From the NCBI GenBank assembly GCA_029449235.1, contig JANATG010000002.1, positions 1,302,001 to 1,366,000 of the forward strand: DNA of 64,000 nucleotides, written 5' to 3'. This DNA is from Linnemannia schmuckeri (lineage: Eukaryota > Mortierellomycota > Mortierellomycetes > Mortierellales > Mortierellaceae). Below, one piece after another: positions 34,961-46,800 of the stretch. Below the pieces are notes generated by a model. The model was not told the origin of the DNA, ran no database searches, and saw nothing but the letters and a program-made list of their open reading frames with translations. Position 1 is the first letter of the stretch, and every line of letters begins with the position of its first letter. The position numbers and the translations under genes are program-made.

Positions 34961-37020
34961 CGAAATTGAGAAAAAAGGGAAAACGGAACAAACGAATGGG
35001 GATTGTCGTCGCCTTTTTATTCTTTTTTTTTTTGTTTTGTTGTCAGGATTCGGCATTATCTTTCTTCGGTCTACCTCCCCTGGACACACATTGAATAGGT
35101 ACAGCCCTTTGGCCAGTGTGTATCCTTTTTTTTCAATTGAATCCACTATTCGATTGATACGAGAGCACTTGTCGCATTACCAAGCAAACAAACCCGTATC
35201 CGTACTTCGTCCTCCCCAGTCCCTCTTGGCTCTCATCCTCATTCACATAGTAATCGGCATACAATAGCGATCGAAATTTCTCATTTTCGTACTTCCCATA
35301 TTGAATTATCTACCCTCCCTTCCCTTGTGCATCTGGCTCTGCTCTCGTTGCTTTCCCACCGTTTTTCATTCATCAAATAATATACCCTTTTTTTTCTTTA
35401 TTGGGCTTCTCTCCGATCGAGTCTATTGACTCTCCTTCGTTACTGCTGCTTATCTCTATTAGACTTTCTTCATTCTCTCCTTCTCTATTGCCCCCTATGC
35501 TAATACCTCTCTTCCTCTATTGATCCTTCCCTTCGTGTCCCTTTCTAGTCTTCTCGTTCATATTCTATCCCCTTTGCTCTTGTTCAATGTATTATTCCCG
35601 TTTAACTGCATACATATGGACCAGAACAGGCCTTTCTTTCCTTCATTCTCTTTTTTCTCTTCATTCTTTCCTTTTTCCCTTCTTTTTTTTCATCCATCTT
35701 CATTTTTGTCGTTTTTCTCGCCTTTTTCTTTGCCATCAACTACATCTTCGCCTTTCTCTTTCGTTTTACCCGTTTGCCTGTTTTGCCCTTTTCTTCTCTC
35801 CCTCTACCTCTCCATCGCATCCTCTAAACTCCGCCAAGCGTCCTCATTTTTTTTTTCTATCCCTTGCTTTCTTTACTGTGGCCCTTCTTTCTTTAACCCA
35901 CGCACTTACTCCACTAATTCGTGAACGGACCAATTGAAAAAAAAACAAGTCTTACAAAAGGAGAGATCGAGTCCAGCACCTTATTTTTATCGACCGATCC
36001 CACCAAGACAACAGACACACACACTCAGAGAGACCATTTCTATTTCGGGCAGGCAGTGGCTAGCTCTGGCGACGGTCTCCATCCAGGGTCATCACCCCAC
36101 CTCATTCGTACCATACGCACACCTGACCATTCCTTTTCCGAGGAATTGTGAAAAAGAAAAATAAGAAATGAAAAATAAAGTCTTGGCTTCCCCCCCCCCC
36201 GTCATCATCATGGCACCAATCATAGCATTAGAGTAATACAAGAAAATTACCATTCCTGAACAAATGAACAAAACTTGTTCTTTCACCTTCGATCCACTCC
36301 TGTTTTCGGTGTCTTTTACAATCTAGACATGCCTGTCTGCCTTACTCCGCACCTAGCACCCTATCCCTGCACTCACAAGGCGTTTAGATCAAGTGGTCTT
36401 CTTCCCGTTAATTGCTGTTTTCATGTGCAATTTGCTTAGCACAGCAAAGGGCTACCCGACCCTTCTTTCTCTGCTCTGACTTTCTATTCATTCCATTGCA
36501 TTCCCTTCCCGATAATAATGAGAAACCTGATCACAAGGTCAGAATAAGAGCAACAAGCCAACTGACAACGGAGCATGAGGCGTGAGAGGGAATGAATAGA
36601 GAATGGATAAACGAAATGACCCAGATGTAGTCATCCGGGAATTCGACAACTCTCCTTTTCTTCCATAGATTGTCTCGCCCTTATTTTTTCATCTCCTCCC
36701 TCTCGCTTTCAAAGAAAAGGTCCCTTTTGTTTTTGCTTTTCAATTTCGTTCCATTCTTCCATCCGTCCTTTCCTTCGTTCATTTCATCCCCTCTTCTCTC
36801 CGTCCCTATGCCTCGCTGATAATTTTTCACCCTTTTTTCTGTCTCCGACAAACAAAGACGTTCAGCATGTAAACAAAATGATGTCAACATCCCTCCACTT
36901 CCTCTCCCTTGTTTTTTTTTCTTGTTTTTCGCCGAGCATAACGCACGCTTGTTAATCAATTGTCGACGGTAGTACAACTACATACCAAGCCATCCCATCC
37001 TACCTTAAATCTCTCTCGCC
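34961..37020 (+). other. Plus-strand pyrimidine-rich region without gene
   Basis: From about 35000 the plus strand becomes C/T-rich (especially 35280-35930), the mirror image of the region to the left. No ORF with protein-like composition was found; frames here read as F/S/L repeats. An 11-base poly(C) run lies at 36190-36200. Confidence 0.45.
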
Positions 37021-39092
37021 ATGGCTCATCTATATTTCCTTTTTTTTTTTTTTTTCTCTCGAAGGGAGGGCTTAGGAACGCCGTTAGAAATTTTTTATTA
37101 TTTTCCTTCTTTTTGGTAGCTGACAAAGCTACACACGACACAACGGGTAGAAAAATTGAAGGGCAACGGAAGCCAAGCATTCGAGTAATAACAACAGCAT
37201 CAGAAAGACGTCAGAGTAGTGCCGAGGCGCAGTTTGCAGTCCCATTCGCAAAAAAAAACTGCAAACTTGGTAAAAGTAGAAGGGACTCGACTGCGCGGAT
37301 ACCGTCGATTTGTTGCTGTTTGCGCGTTTCTACGTCTTCGGGTACGCGCAACTCTAGCTGTAGTGTATGTCATTTAGGACTACACTGAAGCCTCTTGCTC
37401 TGTCCTGCGCTCGATCGAATGTAGGCGACATGGACGTGTGTTTGCTGCGGGGTGGTGGCTATGAGTGTCAATCGACTTTGCCTGTCGTTTTAGTGGGTTG
37501 GCTGAGTAGATCGAAACTAAGACAATCGGGGAGCCAAGCCAAGACTTTTTCTTCGTAATGGCTGAAGAGGGGCCACGTAGACTGCTGGTAACGGAGTGGA
37601 TGAAGAGGTGCTTACGAAATGGCTGAAGGAGGAGGAGGAAAGAAGGGGTGGTTATCATGTGGTGGCAGTAGGAGGAACAAGCTATGGGGCTTTGTTGGAG
37701 AAGGGGAGGAACGATGGAAGGCAGGATGGATAGGACATGTCTCTATTGGTACCGTTAACATTTCACATATTTGATCTTCAGATCAGAAATAATTTTAACT
37801 CTCTCGGATGAATATCAGTGCGGACAGACGACAGACAGATAGCCCATAATGGATGCGCTGCGAACAAAACAGCCGTAATGAAAAAATAGAACGGGTCCAG
37901 CAGCGCAAACAATAAAAGTCGACGAGCCAGCTATCCCTGCTTGGCAAGGACAAAAAAACAGTCCATCATGGACGCAGACGTTAGGACGCAGGCATTTCGA
38001 ATAAGCCACAATAGTCGACCCCTAGGATCGCAAAACCGGTCGTTCTCCTTCCGTAGACTTCCTACTCGATCTGTCGCGCAGGTACAAGAAAAAGTATCTG
38101 ATTTGTCATCAGACAAACAGACACAGTCAGGACTCGATGGACATTCTTTTGCAGACCTCGTGCTCTGATTGGCTCCTTGTTCAACGACAGATGTGCACAG
38201 CGAGCGAGCACAGGGCAATTCACGCTGATAAGCCTTCTTCTCCGCAGACCCTGTCTTTCTAGAAGTCTGATCTGAATCAGGGGCCACTTAGGAATCAGAG
38301 ATTTCCTACTGTAGAAGGTGACTATCTGACCAAAGCGCCCGTGCTCTCTTCTGACTCTGTTCAAACGAAAATGAGCCAAGCCACTCCTTTTTATTTCAAG
38401 CAATTCAGTGAGTGCACGCGGGTCCTTTCATGGCTGCATTAGGACAGACAAGGGGATCCGTACCCATCCCATCCTTTCTAATCCTCATCCACATACATCC
38501 ACACGTTCCTATGCTTGGTATGAGGGTTATAATTGGGTATGATCCACTCACATGCCAAGTTCCCATCTCAGATATGGTGTGTGTTTGCGTCCCTTTCCTG
38601 GCATTTGATTGATATCCGGATTGAAACAATAAGGATTCCGCCACTTCAAACATGCACACCGCCACACACATATAGCAAAAAATAGACTTTTTTCCACACC
38701 CTGCAGTTAATACAACTGTGAACACCCCTTCATATAAGACTCCTGTTCCATGTTCAATTCATGGGTCCTAATTACCCTACAGTTTTCTTCCCTCCGTTCC
38801 CTCGCCAGTAATCCACATTCATTAACATCAGCGCTTGAACCATGCTGCTTAATCCTTTCATTTCTTTTCATTTTTTTTTTTTTTTTTTTTTCATTTTTTT
38901 TTTGTTTCTTAGTCATAAAAGCTGAAGGCTCCCACCAGTTGTCCTTTTTTTTTCTTTTTTTCTTTATCGCCCTTTATTATTCATCCCTTGGCCACACTTT
39001 CCAACACCTCTCACTCTCCAACGCCTCTACCACAGCTGCTTTTCACAACATCCTTCCCTAACCAGCACACATCCACACCCACCACAATCAAC
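37021..39092. other. Gene-poor region with mixed composition, then leader of the PHYHIP-like gene
   Basis: Bases 37100-38700 lack the pyrimidine bias of their surroundings and contain a 10-bp hairpin (37231-37267). No gene, transposase or terminal repeats were recognised. Bases 38860-39092 hold poly(T) runs and a C/T-rich leader ahead of the ATG at 39093. Confidence 0.45.
37231..37267. repeat. Perfect 10-bp inverted repeat (hairpin)
   Basis: AGTTTGCAGT at 37231-37240 is complementary to ACTGCAAACT at 37258-37267, with a 17-base A-rich loop. It could be a transcript hairpin or the remnant of an element; no flanking gene is evident. Confidence 0.6.
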
Positions 39093-40532
39093 ATGCATCC
39101 GATCGACATCATACAGGAAGCCAAGGCTCCCAAAAAGACCACCGTCCAAGAGTTCTGTTCCAAGATGCGAGTTCTCACTCGAGAGCGCTACTACCAAGCC
39201 CTTCGCCACTGCGGCGCCCTTCCCCAAGACACTGCTAGTACTACCTCCGCGCCGTCCTTGACTCCGACCCATTTCTCGGATTCAACTTCAACCTCGTCCT
39301 GGTCCACTCCGTCCTCCTTGCCGTGCTACAAGATCTACCGCAACTGGCATGCGGAAGATCTCCAGCGCCAGGAGAAATGTCTTTCCATGGTCAGCGAGGA
39401 TCCCTCAGGATCTAAAGAGAAGCCCTCAACATTTCTTTTGTCCTACCCGGCCGAGAAATATAAGATCAAAACCCGCGTCCCGGACTTTTCGCCGATCGTC
39501 AATCCCTACTTTAACCTCTTGGGGTTGTTTTTCTGCGCCACCGCTACCACCACCGCTCCTCCTGCCGTTATTCCGACATCTCCTCCTACCGCGCCCTCAA
39601 CACCAGTATCCGGAGACGACGAGGGATCAAAGAAATCCCTGCAGGAGAAGCCAACAACTCCTCCTCGGTTGACAGAGTTCTCAGCACCGGTGGAAACATC
39701 CCCCTACGGCAAAGAACGCTACCAAGTCCCCTTCGGAGATCTCGAACAAAGACTGTTTCCAGAGTACCGTCTTTTCTTTGCAGACTTTTACCAAATCAAG
39801 GAGGACTGGTATGTCCAGCTGGTAGTGGTCCCGAGTTGGAACCGGAAATTGGAGGAACAGTGTCGTGTTCAGGGGTTGGTGGAGTTGGATGCTGAGCGTA
39901 ATCCATTCTTTTTCCGACGTCCTGTCGATAATGGATCGGTCGCAAGTGGTCTTAGGCATGGAGATTGTCGGTACCCGAACAGCAGCGCTGGATTCCGCAA
40001 ACCGATCGTTAGAAGACCCTATTACCCGCCTTCGTCTTCTCGCCCTTACCACTTCTCGGCCACCAACAGCAGCAGCACCACAGCCGCAGAGACAAAATAT
40101 GAGTACCGTGTTTACACCCACCCCGAGGGCCACGCGAAAGTATGGACAGAACTCCTAGTCGGCTGCGACGTCTTCCCAACCTCCGAAATTGGGGAACGTG
40201 TCGACTGTCTGCTCCACGAGAACGTCCGCAAGACTGCGAATAAAATCTCGATCCAACAGGAGCGCCACCAATTGGCGACGATCCTTGAAGGCGTTGCGTT
40301 GGATATTTCGCAAATAGCGGGGCGGTTGCGTGGGAGGACTGATGGGGTTATTACGAAGGAGCATGAGGAAGGAGACGAGACGGAGGAGGAGAGGGGGGAG
40401 ATGAAAAAGGTTTTGGAGCTGACGTATCGTCTGTCAAGGGATCGGACTCGGTTGGGGGTGTTACAGTCTTCTGCGACTGCACGACGGTCCAGGGTTGCTT
40501 TGCATGCTAGGGAAGGGTGGAGTCGGTTGTAG
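39093..40532 (+). CDS. PHYHIP-like C-terminal domain protein
   Basis: Single exon, 479 aa; the ATG at 39093 follows a C/T-rich leader. Residues about 75-360 resemble the C-terminal domain of phytanoyl-CoA hydroxylase-interacting proteins (PHYHIP/PHYHIPL): CYKIYRNWHAEDLQRQEKC, NLLGLFFCATAT, SPYGKERYQVPFGDLEQRLF, YRLFFADFYQIKEDWYVQLV and the later YEYRVYTHPEGHAKVW. Animal homologues carry an N-terminal fibronectin type III domain that is absent here, and two Ser/Thr/Pro-rich inserts interrupt the domain. The C-terminal 90 residues are charged and probably helical (HEEGDETEEERGEMKK). Biochemical function is unknown even in animals, where it binds phytanoyl-CoA hydroxylase and other partners. It converges on the Nudix gene with 178 bases between stops. 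The similarity is judged by eye. Confidence 0.68.
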   Translation: MHPIDIIQEAKAPKKTTVQEFCSKMRVLTRERYYQALRHCGALPQDTASTTSAPSLTPTHFSDSTSTSSWSTPSSLPCYKIYRNWHAEDLQRQEKCLSMVSEDPSGSKEKPSTFLLSYPAEKYKIKTRVPDFSPIVNPYFNLLGLFFCATATTTAPPAVIPTSPPTAPSTPVSGDDEGSKKSLQEKPTTPPRLTEFSAPVETSPYGKERYQVPFGDLEQRLFPEYRLFFADFYQIKEDWYVQLVVVPSWNRKLEEQCRVQGLVELDAERNPFFFRRPVDNGSVASGLRHGDCRYPNSSAGFRKPIVRRPYYPPSSSRPYHFSATNSSSTTAAETKYEYRVYTHPEGHAKVWTELLVGCDVFPTSEIGERVDCLLHENVRKTANKISIQQERHQLATILEGVALDISQIAGRLRGRTDGVITKEHEEGDETEEERGEMKKVLELTYRLSRDRTRLGVLQSSATARRSRVALHAREGWSRL

Positions 40533-40710
40533 TCTCTCGCTCATGATAGGGTCATATGCATGATATCATACTCTCATGCTCCATGTATTATCTCTCCACA
40601 CCACACGCGCGTATAGTTTCATTTTTCCATCCAATTTATTACAACACAGCATATCATTTGGTATAAAAACACTTCTATCCACTACCAACAACATCCTCTA
40701 TGACGACCCC

Positions 40711-41889
40711 TCAAAGAGAAGAACGACGGAAGGTATGCTCAGATTGGTTGTACCAATTCGTGATCTGCTCCTGGTCTGTCAACTGGTCATGCGCATAGAC
40801 CTCAAAATCGGGAGCGCGATGAAACGCAACACTCGCAACCTCGATCAAGATCCCTGCCGTCATTCCATACACATGCCACCCGACCTTGGCTCGATCCACC
40901 ACCTCTGTCTTTGGTCCGCTCTTACGATCATCGTCGTTCGAGTACGAGTATGTGAATGCTGCCGAAGTGTCGCCTTCATCCGGTACCGTCTGTGATTCTT
41001 TTGTTGATCCTGAAGTATCATTGCTTCCAGGTCCAGGAGGAGTGAGGAGAAAGTTGTCGGTCCCACATCGCTCAAACCGATGAACGCGGTGCCCCGACAT
41101 CATCCATGACATATCAAAGTAATCATACGCTTCTGGTTGTGGACTGAGAAACATTTCGAGGGGCACCGTAAAGATCGCCGAGACCTCGGATGGATTCGCA
41201 GAGAGGGTTTTGAAGAGATTGGTGGTGGTTAGGGATGGGCAAAAGGCGACGACGGGGGTGACGACCTGCATGTGGCGGGAGAGGACTGGAGGGAAGAGGG
41301 TGATGACTGTTGAGGAGGAGGGTGGTAGACAGACTTCTTCCATTGCCTCGCGTTTCTATGGTGAAGAAAGGGAAGAGGACAAGGGTGAGCGGAGGTAGTA
41401 AATGCAGCAAGATTGTTTCTCTTCGGATGCATTAAGTGGCCAAGGGAGATGCATGGAATCGAATCCTGAGCACAAAATAAAAATGAGGGGAGCGGACTTG
41501 AAAGAAAAAAAGGAATGTGCTTGTCACTTACGGCAGTTGCTATCAGATCGACATCCTCGGGGTCCCTCTTTCCTGTAATATGTTAATTAGACAGACAAGC
41601 GCGTTTCATAACCGAATTAGCATCCGTTCATTCTGCAATTGACTGAACCCACATTTTCTCGCAGACAAAGGAAGGGAGTAAAGGTACCTCCGGGGAAGGC
41701 AGAATCACCGGCGTTGGTGCGGAGGGAGGAGGAGCGAGAGGTAAGGATGACCTCGAGGTCACCCTTTTCGTTAGGGAGGAGCGCCACAAGGACAGCGGAC
41801 CGTTTCGTGGTGTGGTAGTTGTCCTGTGGGCAGACGTAGTTGTGGAGGTTCTTGAGTGCGTCGAGTGACTTTTGGTTCAGTTGATGCAT
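40711..41889 (-). CDS. Nudix CoA diphosphatase (PCD1/NUDT7-8 type)
   Basis: Hydrolyses CoA and acyl-CoA to 3',5'-ADP and phosphopantetheine species, controlling CoA pools, usually in peroxisomes or mitochondria. Exons 41688-41889, 41532-41572 and 40711-41355 give 295 aa; phases 1 and 0 agree. The CoA-diphosphatase box precedes the Nudix box: VILTSRSSSLRTNAGDSAFP. The Nudix box is assembled across both introns: GGKRDPEDVDLIATA then KREAMEEVCL, retaining the R-E-x2-E-E metal-binding core. The first box Glu is Asp, as in related CoA enzymes, and the usual last Gly is Cys. The 41-base middle exon carries half of the motif. An insert of about 50 residues (GPGSNDTSGSTKES region) is lineage-specific. 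The C-terminus ends in RRSSL, a weak match to a peroxisomal PTS1. Confidence 0.88.
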
Positions 41890-43889
41890 TGTGAATCGTG
41901 AAGCGAGTAAAAGAAGAGGAGTGAGAGTGTGTGTTTGGATGAGCAGAGGGTAGTAAGAAGGAGAGGTGATGTTGGATGTGTGAGGAAGTGAGAGAGATTG
42001 CTGAATGAGTGAGTCGATGAATGAAAGGGCGTGGAAGTAGAAGCAAGGCAAGTAGGGACCAGTGTGAGCAACCAAAGAAAAAAAAACATAAAGGGTCACT
42101 TTGTGCTCAATTTTTTAATCCTGTCACTCTGCCAGGCCGTCCTTCGGCCTTCCTCACCCCTGTGTGCACGTCTCCAGTCGGCTAGATCTCCAGCCGAAAG
42201 GAAAAAAATGTCCCGGACTCGTCACTTTCTCCACAAAAGAAAAAGAACAAGTGCGCCGCATTTTACAAACACACACCGAGCAGTTGGCATGTGGGTAAAA
42301 AAAACAACGTTGGCCTTTTTGTCCCCCCTTTTTATTCTTGTTCGGTTCCTCCTTTCCTTTTCAAAATTCGATCTGTCTGTCGCCCGCCCAACACTTCCAG
42401 TAAGTCGAATTACCTTATTTTTTATGTCCTTTGAATCATTACCTTCAAAGTCAACGCCGCAACTTTTTTTTCTTAGGAAGGAACTTAAAACGAAGATGGG
42501 TGGCTGTTCGTATTGCGAGGTTCCTGAATCAAACGAACAGCAACAACTCAGACTTGGAAAAAGGATCAATCCATTATTGTTCGTAAAGGATGCTTGTAGC
42601 AAGTACTGTGACATCCATTTGTGGACTACATCAGGTCGTTAAGCTCCTTCTCTCGTTTCTATGCTCAATTCTCGTTGTTCACTCTAGGAAGCATGTCGCA
42701 ACTGCCAGTCGAATTATCCCAGTTAGAGTCTCTCAAAGACAGCGGCTAATGCTATCATTTTACAAAAGAGAAGATATGTGCAATATGACTGAGTTGGATA
42801 AGTATGGCGTCCATGTTCATTTTCCAAAAAAAATAAAAAAAAAAAAATGTTCACAACTTGGCTTGTTCGTGCGGATATGAACGCGACTCTAAATGAAAAG
42901 AGAGAGGCAAGCTGTCCCACATTCAATTTAAAAGTTATTATAGCGACTGAATAAAATAGAAGGAAATGGTGAAATGGTCAACCCGAAAAATGAAGTTGCA
43001 GGGGGCATAGTCCTCATTTTTTTTTTTTTTTTTGGTGGTCTTTTTTTCGAACAATGCTGCAATGGCCAGCGCCCCTCCACTTACTCGACAGGACAAAAGG
43101 GTCACGGACGCAACCACTTCTTTTGTTTTACTTTTCTTTCACATCTTCATCAGCCCTTCACCCTCACCCATCTCAGCACAACCGCCGTCCACCATCCCTC
43201 TTGACAAAAACGGCAATGGCCTCAACCACAACCGTCTCCTGCTCCTCCAGCTCGACTCATCAACTTCGCTCGGCACAGTCGCCTCTAAACAGCTGCTCTC
43301 AATCGGTCTCATGGAGAAAAAGGGCGCATCGGCAAAGCGCCTACTTTCACTTACCTATTGTTTCATCGAGTCTGTCGGTTGTCACGTCGAGTACTCGGTC
43401 AGGTCACAAAGAAATGGCGCAGGTGGATGTTTCACTATACAAAAGTGGCGAGGCGGATGTTTACCTTCGTTCTTTGCTTTTGTCCTATGCCTATTCTATC
43501 GCAGCAGAGAAAGCAATGAAGGGCTGACACACATTTTGATCGTTTGCAACTGGTAGTCGTAGTCCTTTTTTGTATTTCTCGTTTTTTATCGACGAGGTAA
43601 ATATCCAATGCTGTTGACATTATTTTCAGCCATGCAAGGGGGATCGTTCACCACCATGCACTCGTGCATACCGTACACTGTCCACACCATCTCTGACAGT
43701 ATGATATCCAGCAATGGGCGTAGGCACACAGGTGCAATGGCAGCCCTGTTTAGCCAGCTAATAGTATCGTTCTCGACCTCTGATGAAAGTGAAAATTCTC
43801 TTTCATGTTTGATTTTATTCACACTCCAATAGTTTCATGTTCAAGAAACTGTAATTTCATAGGAAATGCCATGCAAATGCTTTTTAATA
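41890..43889. other. Intergenic region between the Nudix gene and the EH-SPRY gene
   Basis: 2 kb. Bases 41890-42060 are the pyrimidine-rich leader of the Nudix gene (minus strand). The rest has poly(A)/poly(T) runs (about 42837-42847, 43018-43034) and no firm gene; one doubtful 103-codon frame is listed separately. Open frames at 42031-42642 and 43608-43832 have no protein-like features. Confidence 0.5.
43216..43527 (+). CDS. Doubtful 103-aa ORF
   Basis: An ATG in good context (GCAATGGCC) follows a C/T-rich stretch of the type seen before real genes here. The product is Ser-rich at first, then ends AQVDVSLYKSGEADVYLR followed by a short Ala-rich helix. There is no recognised domain, and two other frames are open over the same stretch. 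It could be a short gene, a spliced gene fragment or chance. Confidence 0.2.
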   Translation: MASTTTVSCSSSSTHQLRSAQSPLNSCSQSVSWRKRAHRQSAYFHLPIVSSSLSVVTSSTRSGHKEMAQVDVSLYKSGEADVYLRSLLLSYAYSIAAEKAMKG

Positions 43890-46800
43890 TTATTGACCGC
43901 CATTAGACTCAAATGCAACAAGATCAAACATAAACGGGTATTGACCAAAGTTGGCCTTGAACTCAAAACCACCACGATCTGCACTATTGGCACCAGAAGA
44001 TTTGGGCTTTACGGCTCCCTTTCCAGCACCACCGTTCGCGGCCAAAGTCGACAACGGTCCTCCAACGCCTCCACCGCCACCGCCATCAATTACTGACACG
44101 CAAGGGTGGCAGTCAAGGACGTCGAGATCATGGAACGCGTGTCCGAGGCACTCGCCATTCAAAGTGAAGAACAGTTCTCTGGACGCAAAATCAACACCAC
44201 AACCAACGACAGATCCAGTTCGGAAGGGTGGCCCACGCGCACGGGCCTTCATCAGGCCTGATTGAGAGCGAGCATGCAAGCTGGATCGGTTGGAAGAAAC
44301 TGAAAGGAAGTCGCCACACTCGCTCGAGTATCCGTACGAGCCGGGTTTCCAGCCGAGAACATCAGTGAGGGACTGTTCCTTGCCGCACACTCCCACCGTG
44401 ATCGTTCTAGTAGTTGATAAAACGGTATGGTATTAGTGGCGTTGTTGGATTATCAATTGAACCATGAAAAAAATGTCAAGAGCTAAGACATACCCGAGGT
44501 CAGAGGGTGGCATGTAAAGGATGGCGATCTCAAAGTAGAAGACGTCCTTGTCACGAGGCGACACTTTGGGTCCACGGATGCATCCAGAGTCTTTACCTAT
44601 ATGGTTACAAGTAATAATGTGTGTGTTAATGCTCAATTCAAAGAACAGTCCAAAGAAGTGCTTGACCAGGTATAAATGGGAAGGTTTAAAAGTAGCCTTA
44701 CCACCGGCGATGACCGAGAGTCCATCGGGCAGAATTTGGAAGACCTTTTCGTTCTTGGCGCCATTGTTCCAGGTCATCACAGGCTGGGTGTGGATAGTCT
44801 TGGCCATGATGCTCTATAAAATGGCAGTAAGCAAAAGCATGCCTGGTCAGTGCTTGTCCAATTGTAACGTGTTATCTCGTTACTTCTCAAAATAAAATTA
44901 GGGCATTTTGTTTCTATGCAAGTACCTTCTTGTAGTCGACAATGTTGAACAGGAACGTCTGGTCACCAAAGTTGGCATTGATCTCAGTACCAGCCTGGGA
45001 GAGTCCGATAGCGGGGTAAAGAGGGATGGACTCTTTGATAAATCGGAAGGCAATGCCCATCATTTCACCGTTAATGGTGAAGAACACGGCCTTGTCCAAG
45101 AAGTTGACGCCGCATCCGACCGTGTCGCCCTCGCGGTATTCGTACGAATAGTCGATATTTTGCTTTCCGTTTCCGAAATACAAGAAGCCATCGTCACTGT
45201 GAAATCCCCATGAGTTCAGATCCCAACCTAAAAACACGCACAACAAAAAGAAGGTGTTAGAATTAACATCTATGATATGCAAAAGAGAGGATGCATACGA
45301 AATAAAGCAGAATAATGTCTAACAGAGAAAAGCTTACCAACTTGAAAGTTCTTGCGAAGAGACTTGCTGGCAATACCGATACTAAGAGCACTGTTGCCCT
45401 TGAAGTGGTCGATCGTGATCTCAAAGTAAAAGACGCCCACCTTGGGGTTAATTGGATGGTTGGCCGTAACTGAAGCCGACACCGTCATATCGTTTTTGAA
45501 GTCAGCTATTTGTTCGTCGAAAAAGATAAGAAAGATAAACATTAGTTCGGGTCGATGCCACAACATCTCATCCCAACAGCACAATTTCATTGACAAACGA
45601 AAAGTGAGCCTACTTACAGCGGTACTTGATGTTGTTGCCCTCGACGTCGAGCTCTGGAGGCGCCGATTCATGATCAAAAGCGTCGGGAGGCGATGCGTAG
45701 AGCTTTTCATAATCGATGGGTGGGACACGGGGCACCACTGTCATGGTTGTAGTCGTGCCATTCGAGATGCCACCGGCTGCCTTTTGGGCTGTATCCACAG
45801 ACGCTGTTGCCGGTTTGGCGGGCTTTTGAGAGTCCTGTGTTGGGAGTGGTCCTCTGCTGGTTATGTTGGATTCGAACGACAAAACCACAGGAGCATCAGC
45901 CGCCAAGTCGTGCAATGCATGCGGTCCGGGTTTTGAAGGGACGACTGAAACGACCTCTGCTGAGGTGGCGGTCGAATTCGAAGTTGATTTCGAAGATCGC
46001 GAAAGACTGGATGCTTTGGAGATTGAAGCTGACTTGGGTTGACCCGCGAGAGCTTGTTGGACATAGTGCTCAGCATTAGGCATAGAGGGCCATTGTTGAT
46101 GCTGCTGCTGATCCTGCTGTTGCATTGGTGGGTAGTAGAACTGCTGTCCCTGCTGTTGGAAGTCCATGAAAGGACTCGATTCATTGGGCTTGAAAGACGA
46201 GTTACCGTTCATTCCATTAGAATCGATGGGACCACTATTGCCTCCACCCAGCCCACTAAAGTCATAGGCGTGCATAAAGTTGGATCCGAAGGAAGTTGCA
46301 GGTGGAGGTCCCGCGGCATGGCTTGTTATAGGTGACATCGGACTCTGATACCCATACATCTGCTGCTGCTGCGTTGGTTGTTTCTGCTGTTGGAATTGGG
46401 GATTGTCAACAGGCTCAGACAAGACAGCCCCAGGCAAAATGCTGGAGGGTCCTTGAGCAGGGCGAGGAGGGATGGCAATACGACCGACACCAGCTGCTGA
46501 AATCATGAGCTCGTCAGGCAAATCATCTGGCAAAGCATAGCCCATGACTTTACAGGTCACCAAGTGAAGGCCGGCGATAAACTGCGTCCTGTGAAGCACC
46601 GACTCTTCCTCTGGGTTCAACATTTGCCTAACAAATGCAGAAGTAAAGTACAACCGTATTAGAAAGCCAATTGAGTTTGTTTGTCACCTCATTATTCGAG
46701 ATAAACTGATAATATCGACAGTGTTCTTACCAGATGGCAAAGAGGTCATGACTCGACAAACCAAGTGTCATGAACACCTTTCCTGCGATGTCAGCTATAA

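Noticed and set aside
42496..42642. Small plus-strand ORF starting MGGCSYCEVPESNEQQQLRL
   Set aside because: Its CxxC-like start is suggestive, but it is only 48 codons, lacks a leader or neighbouring exon and has no recognised match.
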